In this document: positions 1 to 7,635 of the stretch, in pieces
How the letters are laid out: each line of letters opens with the position of its first letter
How positions within the stretch are numbered: the first letter of the stretch is position 1
Source: Euzebya pacifica
Lineage (GTDB): Bacteria > Actinomycetota > Nitriliruptoria > Euzebyales > Euzebyaceae
DNA length: 64,000 nucleotides
NCBI RefSeq assembly: GCF_003344865.1
Contig: NZ_CP031165.1
Coordinates: 868,001 to 932,000 of the forward strand
Direction: 5' to 3'
Notes under the pieces: generated by a model
Told to the model about the DNA's origin: nothing
What the model saw: only the letters and a program-made list of their open reading frames with translations
Database searches by the model: none
Position numbers and translations under genes: made by a program

Positions 1-1
1 G

Positions 2-121
2 ATCATGACCGAGATCGCGGAGGGCAGCGCGCCAACGACCCCGATGGGCCGGGAGGAGCAGCCGTGGTTGTCCCGCGTCGGGGAGTTCATCGACCCGGTG
101 GCTCGTCCCACGGCTGCCTGA
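2..121 (+). CDS. C-terminal end of an unidentified protein (partial)
   Basis: An open frame enters from the left edge and ends at the TGA at 119-121. The 39 visible residues have ordinary composition and end in a hydrophilic tail (WLSRVGEFIDPVARPTAA). No motif identifies the family. The frame stops 19 bases before the next gene, which has its own promoter-like hexamer at 127-132. It is accepted as a gene end only because frame and composition fit; it could be chance. Confidence 0.4.
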   Translation: MMTEIAEGSAPTTPMGREEQPWLSRVGEFIDPVARPTAA

Positions 122-126
122 CCCGT

Positions 127-132
127 TAGGCT
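127..132 (+). promoter_or_regulatory. -10 hexamer TAGGCT, leaderless layout
   Basis: TAGGCT lies 8 bases before the ATG at 141, so transcription would begin at or next to the start codon. No Shine-Dalgarno sequence is present. This is the first of many such arrangements in the window. Confidence 0.5.
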
Positions 133-140
133 CGCCGGCC

Positions 141-797
141 ATGGAGCTCAGCCCGCCGGCCCAGCGCGTCCTCGGGGCGCTCATCGAGAAGGAGCTGGCC
201 ACTCCCAACGGATATCCGCTGTCGCTGAACGCCCTGCGCAACGCGACCAACCAGTCGACGAACCGTGACCCGGTCACCGACTACGACGAACCGGTGCTGC
301 GGGAGGCCCTGACCGAGCTGTCCGGTGGCGACCTCGTGGTCACCCGGTACGCGCACGGGTCCAACACCCCGAAGTACGCCCACACGCTCGACGACCACCT
401 CGAGCTGGACACCAGCGGCGTGTCCCTCCTCGCGGTGCTGATGCTGCGTGGTCCCCAGACCGTCGGCGAGCTGCGGACCCGCACCGAACGCCTCCACCGC
501 TTCCCCGAGCTGTCGGACGTGCACGAGGCGCTCGAGCGCCTGCGGACCCACCCCTTCGGGGCGCTCGTGGCCGAGGTGCCGCGTCAGCCCGGGCAGAAGG
601 AGGGACGCTGGTGCCACCTGCTCGGTGGTGAGGCGGCCCCCGCTGCCCCTGCGACGGACGGTCCCCCAGTGGCAGCGTCAGCACCGATCGACGACGGTCG
701 GGTTGCTGCGCTGCAGCAGGAGGTCGCCGAGCTCCGTGACGACGTGGAGACCCTGCAGCTGGAGCTCGAGCGCCTGCGACGGTTCGTGGGGGCCTGA
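141..797 (+). CDS. YceH/DUF480 (UPF0502) family protein
   Basis: This 218-residue protein begins with the family signature: an N-terminal winged-helix stretch with VLGALIEKELATPNGYPLSL, then NQSTNRDPVTDYDE and LREALTELSGGDLV (about residues 8-65). A second winged-helix region follows (about 90-155, VLMLRGPQTVGELRTRTERL). The C-terminus carries an Ala/Pro linker and a short coiled coil (about 190-215, VAALQQEVAELRDDVETLQL), typical of DUF480 proteins. The family is widespread and probably binds DNA, but its molecular role is not settled. The ATG at 141 starts the conserved domain at once and fits the upstream -10 hexamer. It stands alone, tail to tail with the hydrolase gene. Confidence 0.9.
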   Translation: MELSPPAQRVLGALIEKELATPNGYPLSLNALRNATNQSTNRDPVTDYDEPVLREALTELSGGDLVVTRYAHGSNTPKYAHTLDDHLELDTSGVSLLAVLMLRGPQTVGELRTRTERLHRFPELSDVHEALERLRTHPFGALVAEVPRQPGQKEGRWCHLLGGEAAPAAPATDGPPVAASAPIDDGRVAALQQEVAELRDDVETLQLELERLRRFVGA

Positions 798-806
798 CGC
801 GCTGGG

Positions 807-1937
807 CTACAGCCCGCCGAGGAACCGCTCCACCGCGGCCGTGTAGCGGGCCGCATCGGCGTTGTAGCCCTCGACGTGCCCCGCCGTCGGCAGCCGTTCG
901 TAGGTCAGGCCCGTGGCGCGTGCCGCGGCCAGGCGGTCGCTGGGACCGACGGGGACGAAGTCGTCTCCCGGACCGTGGAACAGCAACACCGGAACCTCGC
1001 TGTCGGCGAACGTGTCGACGTGGTCGACGTCGGCCACCTCGAAGTCGGCGCGCAACCGCGCGACCTGCTGGGTGCCGAACAGGATCGGGGCGACGATCGC
1101 CCCGGGGATGTTGCGACGTCGAGCCTGCATGACCAGGGTCTCGGGGAGCGACAGCAGCGGGGAATCCAGCACCACCCCTGCGATGTGCTCGGGGCCGCGT
1201 TCCCGCAGGAGGTAGCCGATCAGCGACCCACCTTGGGAGAAGCCCACCAGCACGACATCGCGTGCACCACGAGCCAGCGCCCAGTCCACCGCGGCGGCCA
1301 GGTCCGGCCACTCGGTCCGGCCGTACCGGCCCGTGCCGTCAGCGGCCGACGGACCCCCCGCGAAGTCGTTCCGGTGGGTGATCACCAACGTGGGCAGGCC
1401 CTGCCCGGCCAACGTCGGAAGGATCCGCAACGACTCCTCCCTGGTCCCCGTGCGGCCGTGCACGACGATCGCCCAGCGGTCACCCGCGCCCGGCAGCAGC
1501 CACGCCGGCGCGTCGCCCCGTTCGGTCGGCACGACCACGTCCTCGAACGGCAACCCGACCCGCGACGGGACGCCGTGCCAGATGTACTCGTCGAACCGTG
1601 CGGGCTGGGTGACACCGATCGCTGGGTCGCCCTCGTCGACGGCCAGCACCTGCCGTTCCACGGTCCCCACGCCGTCGCAGGTGCCCTCGACGGTGCCGCC
1701 GACGCGGATGTAGCCATCGGGCAGCAGCAGGCCGACGTGTTCCAGGCATGCGCGCCGTTCGGCCGGCAGGCGAACGGTGCCGTCCTCGGTCAGGGTGGCC
1801 GTGGTGTCCAGCGTGCGGTCCCGCGCGACGGCGGGCAGCAGCTGGCCGGTGTACACCAACCCCCCGCCGACGACGACCGCGGTCGCCAGGGCCCCCATCG
1901 TGCTGCCGAGGCCCACCCACACACGGCGGGTTCCCAT
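807..1937 (-). CDS. Membrane-anchored or exported alpha/beta hydrolase
   Basis: The 376-residue protein opens with a hydrophobic helix (about residues 12-38) that could be a signal anchor. An alpha/beta hydrolase domain begins near residue 145. The nucleophile elbow GFSQGG places Ser234; Asp326 in GPGDDFVPV and His354 in TAGHVEGY complete a plausible triad. An HGRTG oxyanion-loop motif (about 160-164) precedes them. The substrate is unknown; the fold includes esterases, peptidases and lipases. The ATG shares its A with the stop of the upstream globin gene (TGATG), so the two are probably co-translated. Longer in-frame starts exist but lie inside the globin gene in another frame. Confidence 0.85.
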   Translation of the reverse strand: MGTRRVWVGLGSTMGALATAVVVGGGLVYTGQLLPAVARDRTLDTTATLTEDGTVRLPAERRACLEHVGLLLPDGYIRVGGTVEGTCDGVGTVERQVLAVDEGDPAIGVTQPARFDEYIWHGVPSRVGLPFEDVVVPTERGDAPAWLLPGAGDRWAIVVHGRTGTREESLRILPTLAGQGLPTLVITHRNDFAGGPSAADGTGRYGRTEWPDLAAAVDWALARGARDVVLVGFSQGGSLIGYLLRERGPEHIAGVVLDSPLLSLPETLVMQARRRNIPGAIVAPILFGTQQVARLRADFEVADVDHVDTFADSEVPVLLFHGPGDDFVPVGPSDRLAAARATGLTYERLPTAGHVEGYNADAARYTAAVERFLGGL

Positions 1938-2455
1938 CAGGAGGGCTCGGGGACGTTCCGCATGAAGTGGGCGGCGCGCTCGACGTAGGCCCACAGCTCG
2001 ACGGTCACCTCGGGCGCCGGCTGCACCTCGCGGATCGCCTCGCGGAAGCAGTCGAGCCACGCCTCGATCTGCACCGAACCCACCGGGAAGGGCGCGTGGC
2101 GCATGCGCAGCCGGGGGTGGCCACGCTGTTCGGAGTAGGTGCTGGGACCGCCCCAGTACTGGATGAAGAACAGGCGCAGGCGTTCCTCGGCAGGGCCGAG
2201 GTCGGCATCGGGATAGAGGGGGCGCAGCACCTCGTCCGCAGCGACCCGGCGGTAGAACGCGGCGATCAGCTCGGTGAAGAAGGCCTCGCCGCCGACCCGG
2301 TCGTACAACGACGCGGAGGGGTCGGCCGGTGTCTCCTTCCTGGCGGGCTGGACCGTCGGCACGTCGGCACGTGGCAGGGACCGTGCCGTGTCGGTGGCGG
2401 CGGTCGGGGTGGGCAAACGGGCGGGGTCGGACTGAGACCGGTCGGCGTCGCTCAT
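1937..2455 (-). CDS. Group II truncated hemoglobin (trHbO-like)
   Basis: The 172-residue product has a globin domain from about residue 48. SLYDRVGGEAFF is the family start, Tyr68 sits at the B10 position, FFIQYWGGP is the CD region, His120 in RLRMRHAPF is the proximal heme ligand, and Trp133 matches the G8 Trp of group II globins. The first 45 or so residues are a Pro/Ala/Thr-rich extension that looks disordered. Such globins bind oxygen or NO and are linked to redox or nitrosative stress. The ATG at 2455 was chosen because it lies 8 bases from a TAGGCT -10 box. The gene overlaps the downstream hydrolase by one base. Confidence 0.9.
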   Translation of the reverse strand: MSDADRSQSDPARLPTPTAATDTARSLPRADVPTVQPARKETPADPSASLYDRVGGEAFFTELIAAFYRRVAADEVLRPLYPDADLGPAEERLRLFFIQYWGGPSTYSEQRGHPRLRMRHAPFPVGSVQIEAWLDCFREAIREVQPAPEVTVELWAYVERAAHFMRNVPEPS

Positions 2456-2471
2456 AGACTCCCAGCCTATG
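2453..2471. promoter_or_regulatory. Overlapping divergent leaderless promoters
   Basis: Plus-strand TAGACT (2455-2460) lies 8 bases before the ATG at 2469. Minus-strand TAGGCT (2469 to 2464) lies 8 bases before the ATG at 2455. Each hexamer touches the opposite gene's start codon, and only 13 bases separate the two start codons. Polymerase at one promoter should exclude the other. Confidence 0.55.
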
Positions 2472-2651
2472 GGTGCGATCGTGTTGATGGCCGGTGTGTT
2501 GATGCTCGTCCTCGGAGCGGCAGGGCTGCTCGGGACGGGCGGCGCGTCGTATTCGCGCATGCGAACCGCGAAGACCCCGAAGACCCACTACGGACAGCTC
2601 GTCGTCGGCGTCCTGCTGACCACGTCCGGCATGGCGTTGCTCGTGAGCTGA
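2469..2651 (+). CDS. Small membrane protein, function unknown
   Basis: The 60-residue product has two likely transmembrane helices (about residues 2-23, IVLMAGVLMLVLGAAGLLG, and 43-59, QLVVGVLLTTSGMALLVS) joined by a basic loop (YSRMRTAKTPKTHYG), so both ends probably face outward with the loop inside. I do not recognise a family. Support for a real gene comes from the composition and from a TAGACT hexamer exactly 8 bases before the ATG, mirroring the globin promoter. It ends 26 bases before the convergent B12-binding regulator gene. Confidence 0.6.
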   Translation: MGAIVLMAGVLMLVLGAAGLLGTGGASYSRMRTAKTPKTHYGQLVVGVLLTTSGMALLVS

Positions 2652-2676
2652 CGGCAGCTCGGCCGGCCAGCCGTGC

Positions 2677-3522
2677 TCAGGCGCGGTCGGGTGCGTGCGC
2701 CTCGAGGTGGTCGACCAGCTGCCGGGGATCGTCCAGCACGGTGATGCCCAACGGCTCGGCGATCGCCAGGTCGACGCCCTGCCCGCCCATGATGAGCTGA
2801 CGGCCCTCGCAGGCGTCGGCGAGGTCCCGGTACTCCTCGGGGTCCATGGACTTGGCGACGGAGACGCACACGACGTCTGCGGGGACGATGTCGAGGAACA
2901 GCTTCAGGTCGTCGATCGGCACGTCGGTGCCGAGGTGGTGCACCTCCCAGCCGGCGGCCCGCAGGAAGTCGGCGATCATCGCGGTGGCCACCCCGTGTGC
3001 CTCGCCGGGGGCGGTGACGGTCGCGGCCACGCCCCGACGGGGGCCCCGGCGCTCGAAGTGCTCCGACAGCCGGCTCATGATGCCGCTGGTGATGGCGGTG
3101 GCACGGTGCTCGACCGCGACGCTGATCGCGCCGACCTCCCACATGTCGCCGATGCGGTGCAGCGCCGGCGTCAGCACCTGGGTGTACAGGTCCTCGACGC
3201 TGAGGCCGTCCTTGACGAGCTGGCGGACCGTCGTGTTGGCCTCGCTGGCCTCGCCGTTCACCAGCTGCTGGAGGAGGCGGTCGACGTGCACCTGCCACTG
3301 CCGGGCGTCCTCGGCGCGGCCGTCGTGGTCGTCCCGGTCGTCCTGCCGGGCACGGCGACAGGCATCGAGGTCGTCGCGACGCACCCGCAACCGGCCGCCG
3401 TCCTTGACGGCGGGGAGATCGCCCTGGCGAACCCACCGATAGGCCGTCATGTAGTGGACGTCGAGCGCCTCTGCCGCTTCCTGGAGCGTCAGCAGGTCAT
3501 CGTCGGTACGGGGTTCCGCCAC
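2677..3522 (-). CDS. B12-binding transcriptional regulator, CarH/LitR-like light sensor candidate
   Basis: The 281-residue protein has an N-terminal excisionase/MerR-type helix-turn-helix (about residues 9-52, LTLQEAAEALDVHYMTAYRW), a cobalamin-cap domain (about 75-155) and a Rossmann B12-binding domain (about 163-275). Trp128 is followed after nine residues by Glu138-His139, the Wx9EH signature of adenosylcobalamin photoreceptors. His176 in GEAHGVA is the expected lower-axial cobalt ligand. Known CarH/LitR proteins repress in the dark and release DNA when light breaks the Co-C bond; that function is inferred here. Target genes are not evident next to it. GTG 3522 is preferred because TACGAT (3535 to 3530) lies 7 bases upstream; GTG 3543 is an alternative. 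Confidence 0.85.
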   Translation of the reverse strand: MAEPRTDDDLLTLQEAAEALDVHYMTAYRWVRQGDLPAVKDGGRLRVRRDDLDACRRARQDDRDDHDGRAEDARQWQVHVDRLLQQLVNGEASEANTTVRQLVKDGLSVEDLYTQVLTPALHRIGDMWEVGAISVAVEHRATAITSGIMSRLSEHFERRGPRRGVAATVTAPGEAHGVATAMIADFLRAAGWEVHHLGTDVPIDDLKLFLDIVPADVVCVSVAKSMDPEEYRDLADACEGRQLIMGGQGVDLAIAEPLGITVLDDPRQLVDHLEAHAPDRA

Positions 3523-3529
3523 GGGGTGG

Positions 3530-3535
3530 ATCGTA
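3530..3535 (-). promoter_or_regulatory. -10 hexamer TACGAT for the B12-binding regulator
   Basis: On the minus strand TACGAT ends 7 bases before the GTG at 3522, consistent with a leaderless transcript starting between the dacB stop and this gene. Confidence 0.45.
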
Positions 3536-3557
3536 ACCAACACCGGGCAGCTCTGCC

Positions 3558-5120
3558 TCAGCTGCAGGTGTGTGACGGCAGCGGCGGCGGTCCGGTCGTC
3601 TCCGGGGCGGGCGTCGGGGGCGGGATCTCGGTGCAGCCGTACAGCGTCGCGGCCAGACCCAGGACCACCAGGTCCTGCAGCCGGCGGGCGTTGGACAGCT
3701 GCGGTCCCTCGAGGCCGTTGCTCGCCACGCCGAACCAGAACGGGCGGCCGTCGGGGCCGACGACCGCACCGCTGATGGCCCGGACGTCACCCAACGAACC
3801 GGTCTTCCCGCGCAGGCGCAGCTCGGCGATGGTGTCCACGAGCCGACGCTGGAGCGTGCCGGACACCCCCGAGACCGCCATGAGGTCCTGCCAGGTGGCG
3901 CCGACCGACGAACTGGTCATCCGGTAGTTCAGCGTGACGAGGAGGGCGACCGGGATGCGACTGTCCCGTGACAGGCCGGAGCCGTCGGCAAGGGTGGTGC
4001 TGCTCCAGTCCAGCCCGAGCTCGTCCAGGACGGCGATGGCCTGGGCCGCCCCGTCGTCGAAGCTGCCGGCTCCCTCGACCCGGCGGCCGACGGCACGGAA
4101 CAGGACGTCGGCGAGGTGGTTGTCGCTGCGCTGGACCATCGTCGTCAGGAGCGTCACCAGCGGTGGGGACTGCAGCCGTCCGAGCTCGATGCTGCCGGGT
4201 GGGGTCGGCACGTCAGCTGCCCTGGCCTGTCCGGTGATGACGACGCCGCGCTCGACCAGCGCGGCGGCCAGCACCCTCGCCGCGTCCCCCACCGGGTCGA
4301 CGGAGGCCCGTGACCGCAGTGCGCCGGCGTCGTTGCGGTACAGCTCCAGCCCCTCGTCGACGGTCAGCCCATCGATGGGGGTCGCATCGAGGTCCTCCAG
4401 GTACCGGGGCGGCCACCCGGCCGCGAGCACGTCGCCGTCGAGGTAGCTGCCGTCACCCACGACGTCGCCCTCGATGCGTCGGACCCCGGCGGCGACGAGC
4501 TGGTCCGCCAGCCCCGCGATGGGTGTGTGCGGCCGTTCGGTGTCGACCTCGCCCTCGATCCAGTCCTGGCTCACCAGTGTCGGGTCCCCGCCGCCGGTCA
4601 CGACCAGGTCGCCGGCCAGCACCCCCTCGGGGCCGACGGGCGCGTCGCTGGACACGGTCGTCGCGAACGTGTGGTCCGGTCCGAACGCCGTCAGCGCCGC
4701 CGCCGCGGTGACCAGCTTGGCCGTCGAGGCGGGGATCAGCGGGACGGTGCCGCCGGAGTCGAAGACGACACGGCCGTCGGCGTCCATCACGTAGACCCCG
4801 CTCTGCCCGGCATCTCCGGCCCTGGCGATGGCGTCGACCATGGCCGCGGTGACCTGCTGGGCCACCGGGTCACCCGGTTCGGGCAGCTCCACCGGGGCAG
4901 GCACGTCGACGAGGTCGACCGCACCGGCCTTGGCAGCGGCGACGAGTCGCCATCGTTTGGGCGGGTCCGGCTTCTCCAGGAACCGGGCCGAGGCGACCTG
5001 CGGCAGGGGGTCGCCGACGACGAAGCGTGGCTGGGCCACGGCCACGATGGCCGCGGCGATCAGGGCCAGCACCACGAGCGTCCCCAGGGCCGAGACCGCC
5101 CGACGCGACCGCCGCCGCAC
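3558..5120 (-). CDS. dacB: D-alanyl-D-alanine carboxypeptidase/endopeptidase, PBP4 family (S13)
   Basis: This 520-residue serine peptidase has an N-terminal membrane anchor or signal (about residues 9-30) after an Arg-rich start. All three penicillin-binding motifs are visible: SxxK as Ser132-Thr-Ala-Lys135 (IPASTAKLVTAA), SxN as Ser332-Asp-Asn334 (VQRSDNHLAD), and KTG at 439-441 (LRGKTGSLGDV). The long insert between the first two motifs is typical of the S13/PBP4 type. It trims or cleaves peptidoglycan stem peptides outside the membrane. The GTG start directly abuts the TAG of the RNA methyltransferase gene, so the two genes are probably co-transcribed. The symbol is by family. Confidence 0.92.
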   Translation of the reverse strand: MRRRSRRAVSALGTLVVLALIAAAIVAVAQPRFVVGDPLPQVASARFLEKPDPPKRWRLVAAAKAGAVDLVDVPAPVELPEPGDPVAQQVTAAMVDAIARAGDAGQSGVYVMDADGRVVFDSGGTVPLIPASTAKLVTAAAALTAFGPDHTFATTVSSDAPVGPEGVLAGDLVVTGGGDPTLVSQDWIEGEVDTERPHTPIAGLADQLVAAGVRRIEGDVVGDGSYLDGDVLAAGWPPRYLEDLDATPIDGLTVDEGLELYRNDAGALRSRASVDPVGDAARVLAAALVERGVVITGQARAADVPTPPGSIELGRLQSPPLVTLLTTMVQRSDNHLADVLFRAVGRRVEGAGSFDDGAAQAIAVLDELGLDWSSTTLADGSGLSRDSRIPVALLVTLNYRMTSSSVGATWQDLMAVSGVSGTLQRRLVDTIAELRLRGKTGSLGDVRAISGAVVGPDGRPFWFGVASNGLEGPQLSNARRLQDLVVLGLAATLYGCTEIPPPTPAPETTGPPPLPSHTCS

Positions 5121-6434
5121 CTACTGGCCCTCCGCCCCAGCGGTGGAGTCGTCGATCGCCGCAACGGACACGGGCAGGAACGTGGCAACGGCTTCGACGT
5201 GGGCGGTGTGCCCGAAGACGTCCAGCCCCCGCACGGACGCCAGCTGCATGCCCTCGGCGAGGAGCGCCTTGGTGTCCCGGGCCAGCGCAGCGGGGTCGCA
5301 GGCGACGTAGACCAGGCGATCGGGATGCAGCGCCGCCAGCGCTCGGCACACGTCCGGACCGGCACCCGACCGCGGCGGATCCAGCACGACGACGTCGACG
5401 TCGGCCAGCTCGTCCATGACGTCGGCCACGTCGGCGGTGACGACGGTGACGTCCAGATCGGCAAGGTTGTCGCGGGCGTCGGCGGTGGCCTGCTCGGAGG
5501 ACTCCACCAGGGTCACCCGGGCGCCGGCACGGGCCAGGAAGGTGGAGAACAGTCCCACCCCGCCGTACAGGTCGAGGACGTGCATGCCGGTGAGGTCGAT
5601 GGGGTCGGCGGGGGACGCTGCGGCCACGACGAGGTCGACCAGCGCCGCAGCCGCGGCCGGGCCGGCCTGGAAGAACGCCCCGGCCGAGACCCGCAGGTCG
5701 ACGTCGTGCACGCGCATCGTCACCGCACCGGGTTCACGGAGGACCGCAGGCGCGCCCGTCGCCTGCAGGGCCACCCCGAAGCTGCCCTCGGGGGCGGCGG
5801 GAACGCCGCCGGTCCCGGGATGGATCGTCAGGAGTCGCCCGTCGGTGCCCGCCATCAGGCCCACCTCGTCGACGCCGCTCCAGCCGTCGCCGGCGTCGTT
5901 GCGGAGGGCGGCAGCATCGTCGGTCATCAGCAGGCAGTGGTCGATGGGGTGCACGTCGTGGCTGCCCGCGCGCCGGAAGCCCAGCGCACCGTCGGGGGCC
6001 ACGGCCATGCGCGCCCAGGTCCGGTAGCCCTGCGGCCAGGCGTCGGGGACGGGGTCGACGACGATCGCCGGCGGGTCCTCCACACGACCGATACGGATCA
6101 GCTGTTCGCGCAGGACCCTGGCCTTCAGCTCCAGCTGGTGGGGTGGGGCCGCGTGCTGCAGCTGGCAGCCGCCGCAACGGTCGGGGCCGTAGTACGGGCA
6201 GGGCGGGTCGACCCGGTGGGGGCTGGCCTCGAGCACCTCCACCAGCTCGGCTCGTGCCCAGCGCTTCTTCTTCTCGCTGATGCGCGCGGTGACGGTCTCG
6301 CCGGGCAGGGCGTGGGCGACGAAGCAGGCCATGCCCTCGGGCAGCCGGCCGACGGCCTCGCCGCCGTGGGCCCAGCCGTCCAGGGACAGGGTGATGAGGT
6401 CGCCGGCGGCGGTGCGGGGCTGGTCGGTGCTCAC
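5121..6434 (-). CDS. Class I SAM-dependent RNA m5U methyltransferase with TRAM domain (RumA/TrmA family)
   Basis: The 437-residue enzyme has a TRAM RNA-binding domain (about residues 10-68), an iron-sulfur cluster set (Cys79, Cys87, Cys90, Cys167) and a Rossmann methyltransferase domain. Visible motifs are the SAM loop DLYGGVGLF (about 288-296), LDPPRSGAG (351-359), the nucleophile Cys379 in VYVACDPAAL and the general base Glu414 in HVEAVATF. It would methylate C5 of a uridine in 23S rRNA or tRNA; which one cannot be told from sequence alone. GTG 6434 is chosen because TACCCT lies 8 bases upstream and an earlier start would run into the divergent gene. dacB follows with no gap. Confidence 0.92.
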   Translation of the reverse strand: MSTDQPRTAAGDLITLSLDGWAHGGEAVGRLPEGMACFVAHALPGETVTARISEKKKRWARAELVEVLEASPHRVDPPCPYYGPDRCGGCQLQHAAPPHQLELKARVLREQLIRIGRVEDPPAIVVDPVPDAWPQGYRTWARMAVAPDGALGFRRAGSHDVHPIDHCLLMTDDAAALRNDAGDGWSGVDEVGLMAGTDGRLLTIHPGTGGVPAAPEGSFGVALQATGAPAVLREPGAVTMRVHDVDLRVSAGAFFQAGPAAAAALVDLVVAAASPADPIDLTGMHVLDLYGGVGLFSTFLARAGARVTLVESSEQATADARDNLADLDVTVVTADVADVMDELADVDVVVLDPPRSGAGPDVCRALAALHPDRLVYVACDPAALARDTKALLAEGMQLASVRGLDVFGHTAHVEAVATFLPVSVAAIDDSTAGAEGQ

Positions 6435-6442
6435 GTTGTCGG

Positions 6443-6533
6443 AGGGTATGACGCGACGGTGCTCGTGGCCGCACAGTGCGGTCAGCGGCGATGCCGCGGT
6501 CATGCCGGCCGGGTCCCTGCACTGGGTTACCGT
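6443..6533. promoter_or_regulatory. Divergent leaderless -10 hexamers
   Basis: Minus-strand TACCCT (6448 to 6443) is 8 bases from the GTG at 6434. Plus-strand TACCGT (6528-6533) is 7 bases from the ATG at 6541. Together they serve the RNA methyltransferase operon and the lipoprotein gene. Confidence 0.45.
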
Positions 6534-6540
6534 GCTGGCG

Positions 6541-7386
6541 ATGTCATCTCGGCCCACGGCCTCGACCGCCCTGTTCGTCGTGCTGGCCGCGACGTTGCTG
6601 CTGGCCTCCTGTGCGCGTTCCAGCGATGCACACCTGGTCACGTCGTTGCCGGAGGGCCTGCTGGACCGCGGTGCGGTCTGGCGGGTGGGGCCCGACGGGG
6701 TCGAGCAGGTCCTCGCGCTGACGGGCCTGTCCGCCGACGGGGTCGAGGCCTCGGTCACCACCGCGGCCCCAGCCGTGGTGCTGGTCGCCCACGACGACGT
6801 CGGCGATGTGGCGGATCGGCTGTCGGCCCTCGGCTACCGGACGGCCGAGGCGCCAGCGGACGGGTGGACGCTGATGGAGCGGCAGGTGCTGGCCGAGGAG
6901 GTGCAGGTCGGGATGCCTGCTGTCGGCATCGGGCCCGACACCATCGTGGTCGGCTCGGTCGAGGAGGTCACATCGGTCGCCCGCCATGGTATCGACGGCG
7001 GCTCACCGGTCCCTGTGGAGCTGCTGGAGGGCGCCGACGTTGCGCTGGTCGGTACCCCCGCGGCGGTGGAGTCCCTCGGGTCGGTCCGCAGCGCGGCCAC
7101 CCTTCCCGCCTGGGACGCGTTCGTGATCACCGCGACCTCCTCCGACGACGGGACCGTGGCGCTGCGCGTGCCCGACGCCACCCAGGACGACGCCGTTGCG
7201 CTGTCCGTGCGGTTCACCACCGGGGTCCTCGACGGCGGCCTTGCCGTGTCGTCGCTGCTGCGGGTCGGTGCGCCCATCGCCGAGGGCGACCTGGTGGTGC
7301 TCGACATCGACTGGCTGGCCGACCCGGTTCCCACTGTTTCCGCTGGCCTCGACGGCGGTCTGGCAGCCATCCTGCGTCCCATGTGA
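6541..7386 (+). CDS. Predicted lipoprotein, function unknown
   Basis: The 281-residue product begins with a lipoprotein signal peptide: a short hydroxylated and basic n-region, a hydrophobic core FVVLAATLLLASC, and a lipobox LLAS-Cys at about residues 21-25. The mature part is acidic, rich in Val and Asp, and has alternating beta-like stretches; no enzyme motif is visible. The ATG at 6541 is supported by the upstream TACCGT and by giving a correct signal peptide. It stands alone, divergent from the RNA methyltransferase gene and ending before a strong hairpin terminator. I do not recognise the family. Confidence 0.75.
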   Translation: MSSRPTASTALFVVLAATLLLASCARSSDAHLVTSLPEGLLDRGAVWRVGPDGVEQVLALTGLSADGVEASVTTAAPAVVLVAHDDVGDVADRLSALGYRTAEAPADGWTLMERQVLAEEVQVGMPAVGIGPDTIVVGSVEEVTSVARHGIDGGSPVPVELLEGADVALVGTPAAVESLGSVRSAATLPAWDAFVITATSSDDGTVALRVPDATQDDAVALSVRFTTGVLDGGLAVSSLLRVGAPIAEGDLVVLDIDWLADPVPTVSAGLDGGLAAILRPM

Positions 7387-7555
7387 CCATCGGGCCCGTG
7401 CTCGTCGGCATTCTCCAGAAATCTTCGGGAATCGAGCAGGAGAGTCGGGGGCGATGTCGAAAGTCCCTGACAACAGATCATCCCGACACCGACTTGATGG
7501 GCGCGGCGGCTCATCGATGTTCGGTGCCGTGTTGGGCGCGGCGGCCCGACACGTC

Positions 7556-7589
7556 CTCAAGGCCCCGGGCTTCGGCCCGGGGCCTTGAG
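7556..7589. terminator. Bidirectional hairpin with TTCG tetraloop
   Basis: A perfect 15-bp stem (7556-7570 pairing with 7575-7589) closes on a TTCG loop flanked by C and G, an exceptionally stable RNA tetraloop context. It sits between the convergent lipoprotein and prmA genes and could end both transcripts. The flanking T-tract is weak. Confidence 0.8.
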
Positions 7590-7635
7590 CCTTTCCTGTT
7601 CCCGTGTCGGTGGGCGTGTCATCGGGCCCTGGGCG

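Noticed and set aside
7454-7588. 44-codon plus-strand frame ending in the terminator stem
   Set aside because: Its last codons are the hairpin itself, and no family or promoter supports it; more likely chance.
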